The translations under genes and the position numbers were made by a program. A stretch of 47,628 bases of DNA from Rothia nasimurium (lineage in GTDB: Bacteria > Actinomycetota > Actinomycetes > Actinomycetales > Micrococcaceae): NCBI RefSeq assembly GCF_928381705.1, contig NZ_CAKMSR010000015.1, positions 1 to 47,628 of the forward strand. Reading direction: 5' to 3'. Shown here in pieces: positions 1-7,710 of the stretch. Below the pieces are notes generated by a model. It was not told the origin of the DNA. It worked only from the letters and a program-made list of their open reading frames with translations, and did no database searches. The stretch's first letter is position 1, and each line of letters begins with the position of its first letter.

Positions 1-148
1 TGCCGCAGCTCAGCAGGAAGAAGCGAAAAACCCTCAATGAGCACATCGATATTCTTCTCAACGGCCAGGCGCCCGGCAAAGAAAATCGTCAGTTCACCGG
101 CAGACCTCTCCCCCCACCCCCCCGGCGTCCGCTCTTTCTCTGGGCAGT
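1..148 (-). pseudogene. 5'-truncated GT4-type glycosyltransferase fragment (also cut by the window edge)
   Basis: On the minus strand one frame reads ELTIFFAGRLAVEKNIDVLI followed by EGFSLLPAELR. This is the classic opening of the second Rossmann domain of GT-B (GT4) glycosyltransferases, where a nucleotide-sugar is bound, and normally lies near residue 200 of about 400. The gene would have to begin at higher coordinates, but the terminator at 149-184 and another complete gene occupy that space, so the acceptor-binding N-terminal half is absent. No ATG or ribosome binding site precedes the homologous part; only a TTG inside the terminator could serve. A C-rich run at 110-123 interrupts the upstream part. 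I read it as a truncated remnant. A gene broken by a rearrangement, or a stand-alone Glycos_transf_1 domain protein, are alternatives. Confidence 0.5.
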
Positions 149-184
149 AAAAAGCCCGCCCCGGCAAGTGGTGCCGGGGCGGGC
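149..184 (-). terminator. Rho-independent terminator of the Holin-X-type gene
   Basis: A perfect 13-bp stem (GCCCGCCCCGGCA paired with TGCCGGGGCGGGC, 5-nt loop) is followed on the minus strand by TTTTT. It lies 48 nt after the stop codon at 232. Confidence 0.9.
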
Positions 185-231
185 GTGAGCGCAAGGACGC
201 TTGTGCCGCCTCATCTGAGGCAGGGCGGGTC

Positions 232-1101
232 TTACTTGCGGCGGCTAATGAGCTTGCCGAGGAAGACGAAGAAGGCTCCCAGGGAAGCTGCCAGGGTTGC
301 AAAGGACTTCCAGTGGGCCTGCAGGGTCTCGGGGTTCGAGGCGTTTGCGGCCAGCTTCTTACCGCCGTCAACGGCGGTAGCAGGAGCGTTCTTTGCGGAG
401 GTCTTGGCGTTCTGCACCAGGCCCTGGGCGCCTGCCTGCACGTCGCGTGAGTAGGTCTCGATGTCGTCGCGCAGGGTCTTGAGGTGCTCTCGACGCTGTT
501 TGGTGCGCTGCAAGAGCTGTTCCTTGCTGGGGGCAGGGGTAGCGGGGGTCTGCTGCTCGCCGCTGTCCTTCTTGTCGTCGGTCTTCTGCTCGGTCTTCTT
601 GGCCTCTGCCTTCTCTGCCTGCTCGCGCTTGAGACGCTTTGAGGTCATGGCGGAGCCTTCCTTCAGAACACCCAGGTCGTAGAGCAGACCGAAAATGGCT
701 GATTCAGGCTTGAAGGGCAGCTGAGCCTTAATCATCTTGAAGCCCACGAAGCCAGCAATAGCGGCCAGGAGCAGGAAGAGGACGAACAGAACCAGGGCTG
801 CCGCCCAGTTGGGCATGATAGCTGCCAGGCCAACGTAGGCCAGGATAACCAGGGCGATTGCCATGAAGAGGGCAAAGACCAGGGCTACTGCTGCAACAGC
901 GGCGCCCTTACCCAGGGCGATGCCCTTCTCCTTGACCTCAATCTTAGCAATCTGGATTTCGTCTTTGAGCTGCTTAGGGGCCAGGTTGGTGAGCACCTTG
1001 CCTGCGTCAGCCACGTTCGTAACGCTAGCTTTGATGTTGTTGAAGCCAGCGCGCAGACCCTGGGCTCGGCGTGAGCCGTTCAGGTCGTTGGGAGTGGTCA
1101 T
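232..1101 (-). CDS. Holin-X (PF07332)-type membrane protein with DUF3618-like C-terminal part
   Basis: The 289-aa protein has a polar N-terminus (1-60), two adjacent transmembrane segments (about 66-95 and 98-123), a Lys/Glu/Gln-rich linker (about 150-205), a predicted helical stretch resembling DUF3618, and a third hydrophobic segment ending in Lys-Leu-Ile-Ser-Arg-Arg-Lys at the C-terminus. This architecture matches the actinobacterial holin superfamily III proteins; despite the name these are chromosomal membrane proteins and no phage genes lie nearby. The ATG at 1101 is chosen over a start 51 nt upstream because AGAGGTGG sits 4 nt before it. The gene is monocistronic, ending in the strong hairpin at 149-184. 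Family level is fairly sure; function is not known. Confidence 0.75.
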   Translation of the reverse strand: MTTPNDLNGSRRAQGLRAGFNNIKASVTNVADAGKVLTNLAPKQLKDEIQIAKIEVKEKGIALGKGAAVAAVALVFALFMAIALVILAYVGLAAIMPNWAAALVLFVLFLLLAAIAGFVGFKMIKAQLPFKPESAIFGLLYDLGVLKEGSAMTSKRLKREQAEKAEAKKTEQKTDDKKDSGEQQTPATPAPSKEQLLQRTKQRREHLKTLRDDIETYSRDVQAGAQGLVQNAKTSAKNAPATAVDGGKKLAANASNPETLQAHWKSFATLAASLGAFFVFLGKLISRRK

Positions 1102-1221
1102 GTGCCACCTCTCTATATGTCGATAAGCGTGCTTGCGTATTACGTGTACCAAATAGTAAGTTTACCGGCTTTTAAGGGCTTGTGGCGACTGCGCCCCGAT
1201 TTGTGATGCGATTATTGGCTC

Positions 1222-2517
1222 TTAGTCTTGCGCTGCTTCGAGATGGGCCAGTGCAACCGCAAGATGCATTCGGACGCCCGTGATGAGGGCTTCATCATTC
1301 GCGTAGAAACGCGGTGAGTGATTGGGAGCAAAACCGCGCCCGCCATCAACAGGTTCTGGCATAGCACCCGAGCCGAACTTCACGTCCTGCACACCGAGCA
1401 GGGCATACATACCGGTGTACCGGTTAATGAACTCAGAGACGTCGTCGTACCCCAGTGACGCTGGCGCTGCAAAGACCTGATCCGGGTCTGCTGCTGCGCT
1501 TTCCAAAGCAGGGCGCAAGACTTCGACCGTTTCGGGCGCGTTAACCACAGCCGGAATTTGCTGCAAGAACTCAACGGTAGCTGTACAGTCATAGGCTTCT
1601 GCAATGTGGGTAGCTGTACGGGAAATCTTAGTGTTGACGGCGTCCATCAGCCCGTCTTTTAGACAGCGCACGGTGCCCCAGAGGGTTACTTTTTCGCCGA
1701 TGATGTTGAAACGCCCCTGATCTTCAACATGTCCAATAGAAATAGTAAACGCGTCTTTAGCATCTATCTGGCGGTAGATTTGCCCCATGGCGCTGATGAT
1801 GTCCGCAGCCGCTGGCATCGGATCTCGTCCCGCCCACGGCGATGAACCGTGCACCTGCTCACCGCACACAGTTATCTTGACCATTTCAGATGAAGCGTGC
1901 TGCACACCCGAGGCCCATCCCACATAGCCACTTGGTGCAGGAATCACATGCATACCAAAGGCCAGAGTTGGCTGGGGGTCGAGTGAGTCAAAAGCCTCAT
2001 CAGCTAGCATGTAGGCAGCGCCGCCCTCTTCTTCCACGGGGGCACCCTCTTCAGCTGGCTGGAAAACGAAGTAGATGGTTCCGGCGAGTTCCTCCCGATG
2101 CGCTGTGAAGGCACGCGCTGCGCCCAACAGCATGGCGACGTGGCAGTCGTGACCGCAGGCATGGGCAACGGGGAAGGGACCACCGGGGTATTTTTCATCT
2201 ACTGCTTCAGAGGCATAGGGCAGATCGGTTTCTTCTTTGACGGGCAGGCCGTCCATGTCCGCGCGTAATAGAACGGCCTTTTCTGAGGAGATGCCCCCTC
2301 GCAGGGTGGCGATGATTCCGGTTCCGCCGATGTTCTGCTGTATGTCAGTATCTGCGAAGCCCATATCCTTGAGGCGTTCAACAATGTAAGCCGCTGTTTT
2401 GGTCTCGCGGTTTGAAAGCTCTGGGTGCTGGTGAAGGTGGTGACGCCAGGTGATGACGTCTTTTTCGTTTCGAGCGGCGGTGGCGTAGAGGTCGTTGAGA
2501 AGGTGCTGGTCAGACAT
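1222..2517 (-). CDS. M20 family metal-dependent amidohydrolase (N-acyl amino acid / hippurate hydrolase type)
   Basis: The protein has 431 aa, the usual size for M20D enzymes. Motifs in order: HHLHQHPELS (26-35), RADMDGLP (85-92), HACGHD with the cysteine and histidine metal ligands (119-124), and QPAEEG containing the general-base glutamate (153-158). Between about 205 and 320 lies the lid domain typical of the family. These enzymes hydrolyse the amide of N-acyl amino acids in the cytosol using two bound metal ions. The substrate cannot be told from sequence; aminoacylase, hippuricase and IAA-conjugate hydrolase activities all occur in this subfamily. The gene stands alone between the Holin-X-type gene and tRNA-Asn. 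Confidence 0.85.
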   Translation of the reverse strand: MSDQHLLNDLYATAARNEKDVITWRHHLHQHPELSNRETKTAAYIVERLKDMGFADTDIQQNIGGTGIIATLRGGISSEKAVLLRADMDGLPVKEETDLPYASEAVDEKYPGGPFPVAHACGHDCHVAMLLGAARAFTAHREELAGTIYFVFQPAEEGAPVEEEGGAAYMLADEAFDSLDPQPTLAFGMHVIPAPSGYVGWASGVQHASSEMVKITVCGEQVHGSSPWAGRDPMPAAADIISAMGQIYRQIDAKDAFTISIGHVEDQGRFNIIGEKVTLWGTVRCLKDGLMDAVNTKISRTATHIAEAYDCTATVEFLQQIPAVVNAPETVEVLRPALESAAADPDQVFAAPASLGYDDVSEFINRYTGMYALLGVQDVKFGSGAMPEPVDGGRGFAPNHSPRFYANDEALITGVRMHLAVALAHLEAAQD

Positions 2518-2612
2518 TTTCTATTCTTTCATCTATGAACTATGGAACAGTTCACATGCTACGCCCCTTCAGGCAAAGCCACCACTCTTAGTGAATGGAG
2601 AGCCTAAGCATA

Positions 2613-2640
2613 CAAAAAAGCCCGGCCATAAGACCGGGCT
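2613..2640 (-). terminator. Terminator downstream of tRNA-Asn
   Basis: AGCCCGG pairs with CCGGGCT around an 8-nt loop, and a run of six T follows on the minus strand. It lies just 3' of the tRNA. Confidence 0.85.
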
Positions 2641-2649
2641 GTTTGTTTG

Positions 2650-2722
2650 CTCCCCCGACTGGACTCGAACCAGTAACCCTTCGATTAACAGTCGAATGCT
2701 CTGCCAATTGAGCTACGGGGGA
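2650..2722 (-). tRNA. tRNA-Asn (anticodon GTT)
   Basis: Read on the minus strand, a 7-bp acceptor stem (TCCCCCG with CGGGGGA), D-arm GCTC...GAGC, anticodon stem TTCGA/TCGAA with loop CTGTTAA, and T-arm ACTGG-TTCGAGT-CCAGT form a complete cloverleaf. The anticodon GTT reads Asn codons and the discriminator base is G. The 3' CCA is not encoded. The charged tRNA may depend on GatCAB if the genome lacks AsnS; that cannot be judged here. Confidence 0.97.
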
Positions 2723-2818
2723 ATGTTGTTTGCTTTGTTTCCATCGCTGCAACGAGTAATAACTTTACACAGGGTTTTTGCCGCGCGCAAATCGAGAATG
2801 AGTTACCTCAATCACATA

Positions 2819-4723
2819 TTAGTCTTGGCCTTGCATTTTGCTGCGGCGGCGGAGTTCGAGGGTGAGGAGTTGCTGTTGAATTTCTCGGTAGGCTTGGGCG
2901 TCGCTCTGGGGTGAGAGGCGTTGGAGCTGCATGAGTAGGTCTGATTTTTGTCGGGTGATTTCTTGTTCGAAGAGTCGGTTGAGGATGTCCTGTGAGTAGC
3001 GCACCAGTTGCTCGTCGGTGCGGGCTGGAATGGGGGCGACGGTGAGTTCTGCGATAAGGGGGTGGACGGGCTCGGGTGCGTGAGCTCGCACAGTATTGAC
3101 CCAGGTTGCGCCGGGTTCGGGGGCGATGGTGGAGGCAGCTCCAATGATGCCCTGGGCGATGCCGCTGTGGGCTCGGTAGCGGTAGTGTACGGTGGCAAGT
3201 TCCTGCCACTGTTCGAGGGAGAGGTATTGGGGGTATTGCAGCACGATTTCGAGGGCTTCGCGCTCAGTACGGGCTGCGGGGTCACGCAGGTCGGGTAGCT
3301 CGTAGGGATCCTCAGCGGGGGCGGGGGTCTCTTCTGTGGCGGCGCGGGCGGCTCGTTCGGCTTCTGCAGCCTCTGCCCTTTGGCTGGCGGACACTTGCGG
3401 ATTGGCTGCTGCAGCGCTCACGGCTCGTTGGACTTCGGCGGCGTCGAGCCCTAACTGCCCGGATACTTGCCGTACGTAGGCGGGGCGCAGGGCGGCGTCC
3501 TTGATTCCGGCGATGATGGGGGCGATGGCGCGCATGCCGCGCACGCGCCCTTCAAGGGTGCCGAGGTCGTAGTTGGCGAGGGTGGCGTTGATGGCGAATT
3601 CGAAGAGCGGACGCCGGGAGGCGATGAGGGAGCGCACGGCGGCGTCCCCGCGGGCTAGGCGCAGGTCGCAGGGGTCCATGCCGTCTTTTGCGACGGCGAC
3701 GAAGGTTTGGGCGACGAACCTCTGGTCTTCTGAGAAAGCAGCCAGGGCTGCTTTCTGGCCGGCGGCATCCCCGTCGAAGGTGAAGATAACTTCGCCGCCG
3801 GTGCCGTCATCGGAGATCAGGCGACGCACGATTTTGATGTGGTCGGTACCGAAGGCGGTGCCGCAGGTGGCTACGGCGGTATCGATTCCGGCTAGCTGGG
3901 CGGCCATGACGTCGGTGTAGCCCTCGACCACCACAATCTGCTTCTTCTTGGCGATGGGGCGCTTGGCCAGATCTAGCCCGTAGAGCACCTGTGATTTTTT
4001 ATAGAGGGGGGTTTCGGGGGTGTTGAGGTATTTGGGGCCCTGGTCGTCCTCGAAGAGGCGGCGAGCGCCAAAGCCGATGGTTTCGCCGGTGATGTTGCGG
4101 ATGGGCCAGATGATGCGCCCGCGGAAACGGTCGTAGAGGCCCCGCTGCCCTTCTGAGAACATGCCGGTTTCGCGGAGTTCTTCGGTGGTAAAGCCTTTGT
4201 TCATGAGGTATTTGAGCAGGTTATCCCAGCCGCGGGGGGCGTAGCCGACCCCGAATTTTTGGGTGGCTGCGGGGTCGAAGCCGCGGGCGCCGAGGAATTT
4301 TTGGGCTTCAACGGCGGCGGGAGTGTAGAGGTTTTTTTGGAAGAACTCTGCGGCGATTTTGTGGGCATCGAGCAGGCGTTGGCGGCGTCCTACCTCTTCG
4401 CGGCTCATGCCGCTTCCTTGCTCGTAGTGAAGCTCGTAGCCAATGCGGGCGGCTAGTTTTTCGACGGTTTCGGTGAAGGAGGTGTGGTCCATTTCCATGA
4501 GGAAGCTGATCACATCGCCCGATTCACCGCAGCCGAAGCAGTGGTAGGTGCCCATCTGGGGTCGCACATGGAAGCTCGGGGTGCGCTCATCGTGGAAAGG
4601 GCACAGGCCCTTGAAAGAGCCGATACCGGCGGATTTGAGGGTCACGTACCCTTCGATGATTTCGCGAATGTCGGTGCGCGAGCGCACCTCGTCAATGTCT
4701 TCTCGTTTGATTAAGCCTGCCAC
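2819..4723 (-). CDS. dnaG: DNA primase DnaG
   Basis: Makes RNA primers at the replication fork together with DnaB. The N-terminal CHC2 zinc finger is intact (Cys41-x2-His44 ... Cys62-x2-Cys65). A Toprim core follows with VVVEGYTDVMAAQ (about 260-272) and the metal-binding FDGDAAGQKAA near 314. The C-terminal part is the less conserved helicase-interaction region, rich in Ala and Glu. Length (634 aa) is close to mycobacterial DnaG. I chose GTG at 4723, which gives the family-typical opening AGLIKREDIDEV; a TTG at 4750 adds nine atypical residues. No good Shine-Dalgarno precedes the GTG, but a TAGAAT box lies 7 nt upstream, suggesting a leaderless transcript in addition to read-through from dgt, whose stop is 42 nt upstream. 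Confidence 0.96.
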   Translation of the reverse strand: MAGLIKREDIDEVRSRTDIREIIEGYVTLKSAGIGSFKGLCPFHDERTPSFHVRPQMGTYHCFGCGESGDVISFLMEMDHTSFTETVEKLAARIGYELHYEQGSGMSREEVGRRQRLLDAHKIAAEFFQKNLYTPAAVEAQKFLGARGFDPAATQKFGVGYAPRGWDNLLKYLMNKGFTTEELRETGMFSEGQRGLYDRFRGRIIWPIRNITGETIGFGARRLFEDDQGPKYLNTPETPLYKKSQVLYGLDLAKRPIAKKKQIVVVEGYTDVMAAQLAGIDTAVATCGTAFGTDHIKIVRRLISDDGTGGEVIFTFDGDAAGQKAALAAFSEDQRFVAQTFVAVAKDGMDPCDLRLARGDAAVRSLIASRRPLFEFAINATLANYDLGTLEGRVRGMRAIAPIIAGIKDAALRPAYVRQVSGQLGLDAAEVQRAVSAAAANPQVSASQRAEAAEAERAARAATEETPAPAEDPYELPDLRDPAARTEREALEIVLQYPQYLSLEQWQELATVHYRYRAHSGIAQGIIGAASTIAPEPGATWVNTVRAHAPEPVHPLIAELTVAPIPARTDEQLVRYSQDILNRLFEQEITRQKSDLLMQLQRLSPQSDAQAYREIQQQLLTLELRRRSKMQGQD

Positions 4724-4765
4724 GGGTTCAATTCTAGTCGGGGGCGTCAAGCCTGTGGATTTTGC

Positions 4766-6103
4766 TTACCAGAGAGGTTTGTCCCCCACTGCCCAGTGGG
4801 TTCCGGTGATGCGTTTGAAGAGGGCCAGGGCGGAGCGGTCGGTCAGGCAGGCGACCTGATCAATGACCAGGCGCAGGCGGGCGGCGGCATCGTTACGGCC
4901 AAGTTCTTGCAGGTCTGCGGCAAAAACCGGGTCGAGGTAGCCGGGGTTATCGAAGAGGGCGTGGACTAGAAATTCGAGGATTTCCTGTTGGTTCCCATCG
5001 GTTGTCTGGGCGGCTGCTGCGTCGCGAGGAGCCATGACGAAAGCGGCAGCGATGCCCTTGAGCACGGCGATTTCATGTTCGGTTTCTTCGGGTACGACCA
5101 GCTGGGCCCGGTAGCGGGTCAGCGGTTCATCCCCGTACACATCACGGGTTGCCAGCATGGCGCTGGCAGCGAAGCGCCCTATGAGTTTAGAGGTCAGGGC
5201 CTTGAAGGACGCCATCGAGGAGCGGGTGCCTCTCATGTAGGGAACCCAGCGGTTGAGGTTCTCTAACCGGGTCAGGGCCTGATCGAGGGTTGCGTCCTCG
5301 ACCCCTGGCAGGTACCAGAGGCGGGTTTTGTCGAAAACCTGCTGGCGGGCGTCCGCATTTTTTAGTTCGTCGAGCTGCACGTGCCCGCCGAAGACGGCGT
5401 CCTCGACGTCGTGCACGGAGTAGGAGATATCGTCGGCAAGATCCATGACCTGGGCTTCGATGCACTTTTGAGTCGGTGCGGCCCCGGCTTCAGCGGCCCC
5501 GGCGCGGAGCCATTCGAAGACGGGTAGGTCATCGGCATAGACACCAAATTTACGGTTAGGTTTACCATCGGTGCGGACGGGGGCCTGAGCGCGAGTCCAG
5601 GGGTACTTGCAGGTTGCATCCAGGGACGCCCGGGTGAGGTTCAGCCCCGCCGACCCGCCGTCGTGTCTAATCACCTTGGGTTCTAGCCGGGTGAGCAGGC
5701 GCAGGGTCTGGGCGTTGCCTTCAAAACCACCGGCATCCGCTGCTAGTCGGTCGAGAGCTGTTTCACCGTTATGGCCAAAGGGCGGGTGGCCTAGATCGTG
5801 GGAGAGGCAGGCGGTATCGACCACGTCGGGGTCGCACCCCAGCATACGGCCTAGCTCCCGGCCAATCTGGGCTACTTCGAGAGAATGGGTCAGGCGGGTG
5901 CGCACAAAGTCGTCGGTGTCGGGGTCAACCACCTGGGTTTTAGCGCCCAGGCGGCGCAGGGCCGAGGAGTGCAGCACGCGAGCGCGGTCGCGCTCAAAGG
6001 GTGAGCGGTAGACGAACTTGTGGTGTTCGGGAACCCAGCGTTCGGCGTCCGCTGCGCTGTAGCCGGGGGTGGGGGCCTGTTCGGGGGTGAAGGTGCTGCT
6101 CAT
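4766..6103 (-). CDS. dgt: dNTP triphosphohydrolase (Dgt-like, HD domain)
   Basis: Hydrolyses dNTPs to deoxynucleosides and triphosphate in the cytosol. The 445-aa protein has the HD-domain ligands: His73 in RTRLTHSLEVAQ, the HD pair at 102-103 and the following GHPPFGHNGE loop, and a later aspartate region (LADDISYSVHDVEDA) that completes the metal site. It belongs to the type 2 dGTPase-like proteins, which sit next to dnaG in many actinobacteria, as here. The spacing to dnaG (42 nt) supports co-transcription and a shared role in nucleotide supply for replication. The start is the first ATG; a weak GAGAAA lies just before it. Confidence 0.93.
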   Translation of the reverse strand: MSSTFTPEQAPTPGYSAADAERWVPEHHKFVYRSPFERDRARVLHSSALRRLGAKTQVVDPDTDDFVRTRLTHSLEVAQIGRELGRMLGCDPDVVDTACLSHDLGHPPFGHNGETALDRLAADAGGFEGNAQTLRLLTRLEPKVIRHDGGSAGLNLTRASLDATCKYPWTRAQAPVRTDGKPNRKFGVYADDLPVFEWLRAGAAEAGAAPTQKCIEAQVMDLADDISYSVHDVEDAVFGGHVQLDELKNADARQQVFDKTRLWYLPGVEDATLDQALTRLENLNRWVPYMRGTRSSMASFKALTSKLIGRFAASAMLATRDVYGDEPLTRYRAQLVVPEETEHEIAVLKGIAAAFVMAPRDAAAAQTTDGNQQEILEFLVHALFDNPGYLDPVFAADLQELGRNDAAARLRLVIDQVACLTDRSALALFKRITGTHWAVGDKPLW

Positions 6104-6151
6104 GTTTCTCGTCTTTTCTCTGCCGGGTAGGTGTACGCCTGGGGTCCTAGT

Positions 6152-6712
6152 TTAGAGGTCATCTCCCTGGTCAAGGCCGTATTCGGCGGGCCAGGTGACT
6201 TCGCCTGAGATAGGTGGGAAGTCAGGGGTGAGGTTGATCAGTTGCAGGGCTTCAGCTAGGGCCGCGGGCTCGATACCGTCGATGATGGCACGCACCCCGT
6301 GGCGGGCTGCCGGCACGAAATCGAAGCGGCTGTAGTAGGTAGGTTCTCCGAACACCATCAGGCTGGTGGGTGCATTGCTGATCTGGGCGGACGCACGTGC
6401 GCGCGCCAGCGCTTCAAGGGTAAGGGCGGTGCCCACTCCCCTGCCCTGGTAGTCGGGGTGGACGGCCAGCGGCGCTAGAGCATAGGCGGTCCAGGAGCCT
6501 ACCCAGCAACGACTGATGAGAACATAGCCGATGAGGGCACCGGTGGTGGCGTCACGGGCGGTGAGGGAGATTCCCAGCTCCCAGGCATTAGGGTTGCCGC
6601 GCAGGGCTTCCACCAGATCAGCCTCATAGCTGGTATCAAAGGCTGCCAGGAGCAGATCGCGGATCTCTGCGGTATCGGCCGGGGCTTCGGGGCTGATAGT
6701 GTGGGTTCTCAT
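6152..6712 (-). CDS. GNAT family N-acetyltransferase
   Basis: The 186-aa protein has the acetyl-CoA pyrophosphate-binding signature of GNAT enzymes in LAPLAVHPDYQGRGVGTALT (motif A: Q/R-x-x-G-x-G/A) and a beta-strand 4 region just before it; the overall form resembles YhbS. The substrate is unknown. The ATG at 6712 is chosen because AAAGG lies 4 nt upstream; the frame stays open for 48 more codons to an ATG inside the 62-bp palindromic repeat at 6827-6888, but that start lacks a ribosome binding site. It lies 48 nt upstream of dgt and may be the first gene of that transcript. Confidence 0.85.
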   Translation of the reverse strand: MRTHTISPEAPADTAEIRDLLLAAFDTSYEADLVEALRGNPNAWELGISLTARDATTGALIGYVLISRCWVGSWTAYALAPLAVHPDYQGRGVGTALTLEALARARASAQISNAPTSLMVFGEPTYYSRFDFVPAARHGVRAIIDGIEPAALAEALQLINLTPDFPPISGEVTWPAEYGLDQGDDL

Positions 6713-6826
6713 GCCTTTAAGTCTAGAGGCTAGGCCCAAGCTGAGGCGGGGTGCCCCTCGCCTTACCTCCCTGACTTGCGGCGGGAAGGCGGTCGCGTCC
6801 GTCCGCGCGTGCGCCGCGAACCCAGT

Positions 6827-6888
6827 GTCTACAAGAATCGCGCAGCGTCCACACATGGCGTGGGCACTGCGCGATTCTGGTAAGCACT
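6827..6888. repeat. 62-bp palindromic repeat, copy 1
   Basis: Contains the arms GAATCGCGCAG and CTGCGCGATTC, a one-base mismatch, then GTCCAC paired with GTGGGC (one G-U wobble) around a short loop. It is 60/62 identical by eye to 7597-7658. The ends form an imperfect inverted repeat TACnAGAATCGCGCAG. There is no T-tract, so it is not an ordinary terminator. Confidence 0.85.
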
Positions 6889-6891
6889 TGT

Positions 6892-7254
6892 TTACTGGGG
6901 TAGAGGCTTCATGGATGCAAGGACGCGGTCAGGCAGCATGTGCACACGCGGCGACAGGTCTTGCGGTGGGTAAGTAGAATCGATGCATTCACGCCAGTAC
7001 TCGACGTGCTTTTCATCTAACCAGTGCTCAGACTCAGTAACTTTCTGTTCCAAGCCTGCCTCACCGCGCACCGAGTACCAGTAAAGGTAATCATCGCCGT
7101 CAATCGTTTCAGCAAAGATTGTCTCAACGTACATGTGTTCAGACTCTAGTGTCTCTTTGACAGTCTCCATGTTCTCGTTGAGGAAAACCATCCACTCATC
7201 AACCTTGCGCCGTTTGCCAGGTTTAACCCGAAACCGGGTCAGTTCAATCTGCAT
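6892..7254 (-). CDS. DUF6176 family protein
   Basis: A 120-aa soluble protein beginning MQIELTRFRVKPGKRRKVDEW and containing DGDDYLYWYSVRGE, ESEHWLDEKHVEYW and CIDSTYPPQDL. These blocks match the small DUF6176 family found mostly in Firmicutes and scattered actinobacteria. The predicted fold is a dimeric alpha-beta barrel-like domain; no activity is known to me. The gene ends 4 nt before the palindromic repeat copy 1, and the matching repeat copy lies upstream of it, so the gene sits between two direct copies of the repeat. That placement suggests it was brought in or rearranged as a block. Confidence 0.7.
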   Translation of the reverse strand: MQIELTRFRVKPGKRRKVDEWMVFLNENMETVKETLESEHMYVETIFAETIDGDDYLYWYSVRGEAGLEQKVTESEHWLDEKHVEYWRECIDSTYPPQDLSPRVHMLPDRVLASMKPLPQ

Positions 7255-7311
7255 ACCGTAATTCTATACCCAGGGCGTTTTGGGGTCTATGACGATCTCT
7301 TCCAAACGACT

Positions 7312-7376
7312 GTAGGTAAGTGAAAGCTTCATATGCGTGTGCAAAGAACACGCATATGAAGCTTTTAGTTACCTAC
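7312..7376. terminator. Very long perfect hairpin, probable bidirectional terminator
   Basis: An 8-bp outer stem (GTAGGTAA with TTACCTAC) encloses, after 3-nt internal loops, an 18-bp perfect stem (AAAGCTTCATATGCGTGT with its complement) and a 7-nt loop. Such a long perfect stem is unusual for a bacterial terminator. It lies between the DUF6176 start and the tusA-like remnant, and neither strand has a clean T-tract. Confidence 0.6.
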
Positions 7377-7452
7377 AAGAAAATTTAATGAATCGCCGGA
7401 TTAGGGCTTCTTAACCGCAAGCTCATATCTTCCGAGAACTAGGTCAGCTCAG

Positions 7453-7626
7453 TTACGCCTTGATGACCGTGATGCTCCACTCGGCAGGACCACGTTTCAC
7501 AAAGTCTTTGGTTCCATAGCCGTTCTCGGCCGCCCACCCCGGAATTGCTTCGGTACCCTGAGTGCAATCAAAGTTAATAACCAGCTCGTCACCACCGTCT
7601 ACAAGAATCGCGCAGCGTCCACACAC
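7453..7626 (-). pseudogene. tusA-like sulfur carrier gene, 3' remnant
   Basis: From 7597 down to the stop at 7453 the minus strand encodes GGDELVINFDCTQGTEAIPG followed by WAAENGYG and a closing EWSITVIKA. This matches the second half of TusA-family sulfur carriers (GD-x-L-x-V ... D-I-P-x-W ... GH pattern). The first half, including the essential N-terminal Cys-Pro-x-Pro motif, is missing. The reading frame continues into the palindromic repeat copy 2, where a GTG at 7624-7626 could start a 57-aa product beginning MCGRCAILVDGGDEL; no ribosome binding site precedes it. I infer that the repeat replaced or cut the 5' half. A chimeric small protein is possible but less likely. Confidence 0.6.
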
Positions 7627-7658
7627 GGCGTGGACACTGCGCGATTCTGGTAAGCACT
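7597..7658. repeat. 62-bp palindromic repeat, copy 2
   Basis: Same orientation as copy 1, 770 bp away, with two substitutions. One of them restores a fully complementary inner stem (GTCCAC with GTGGAC). Homology with copy 1 stops sharply on both sides. Confidence 0.85.
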
Positions 7659-7710
7659 CAAATGTAACCTATGGTTTGCGCCCCCCTACTGGAAGGTACA
7701 GTCGTCTTCT

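Noticed and set aside
232..1101. Prophage signal from the holin-type gene
   Set aside because: No other phage genes are near, and this actinobacterial membrane family is chromosomal.
2495..2914. 139-codon plus-strand frame
   Set aside because: It runs through the tRNA-Asn gene, its terminator and the 3' end of dnaG on the opposite strand.
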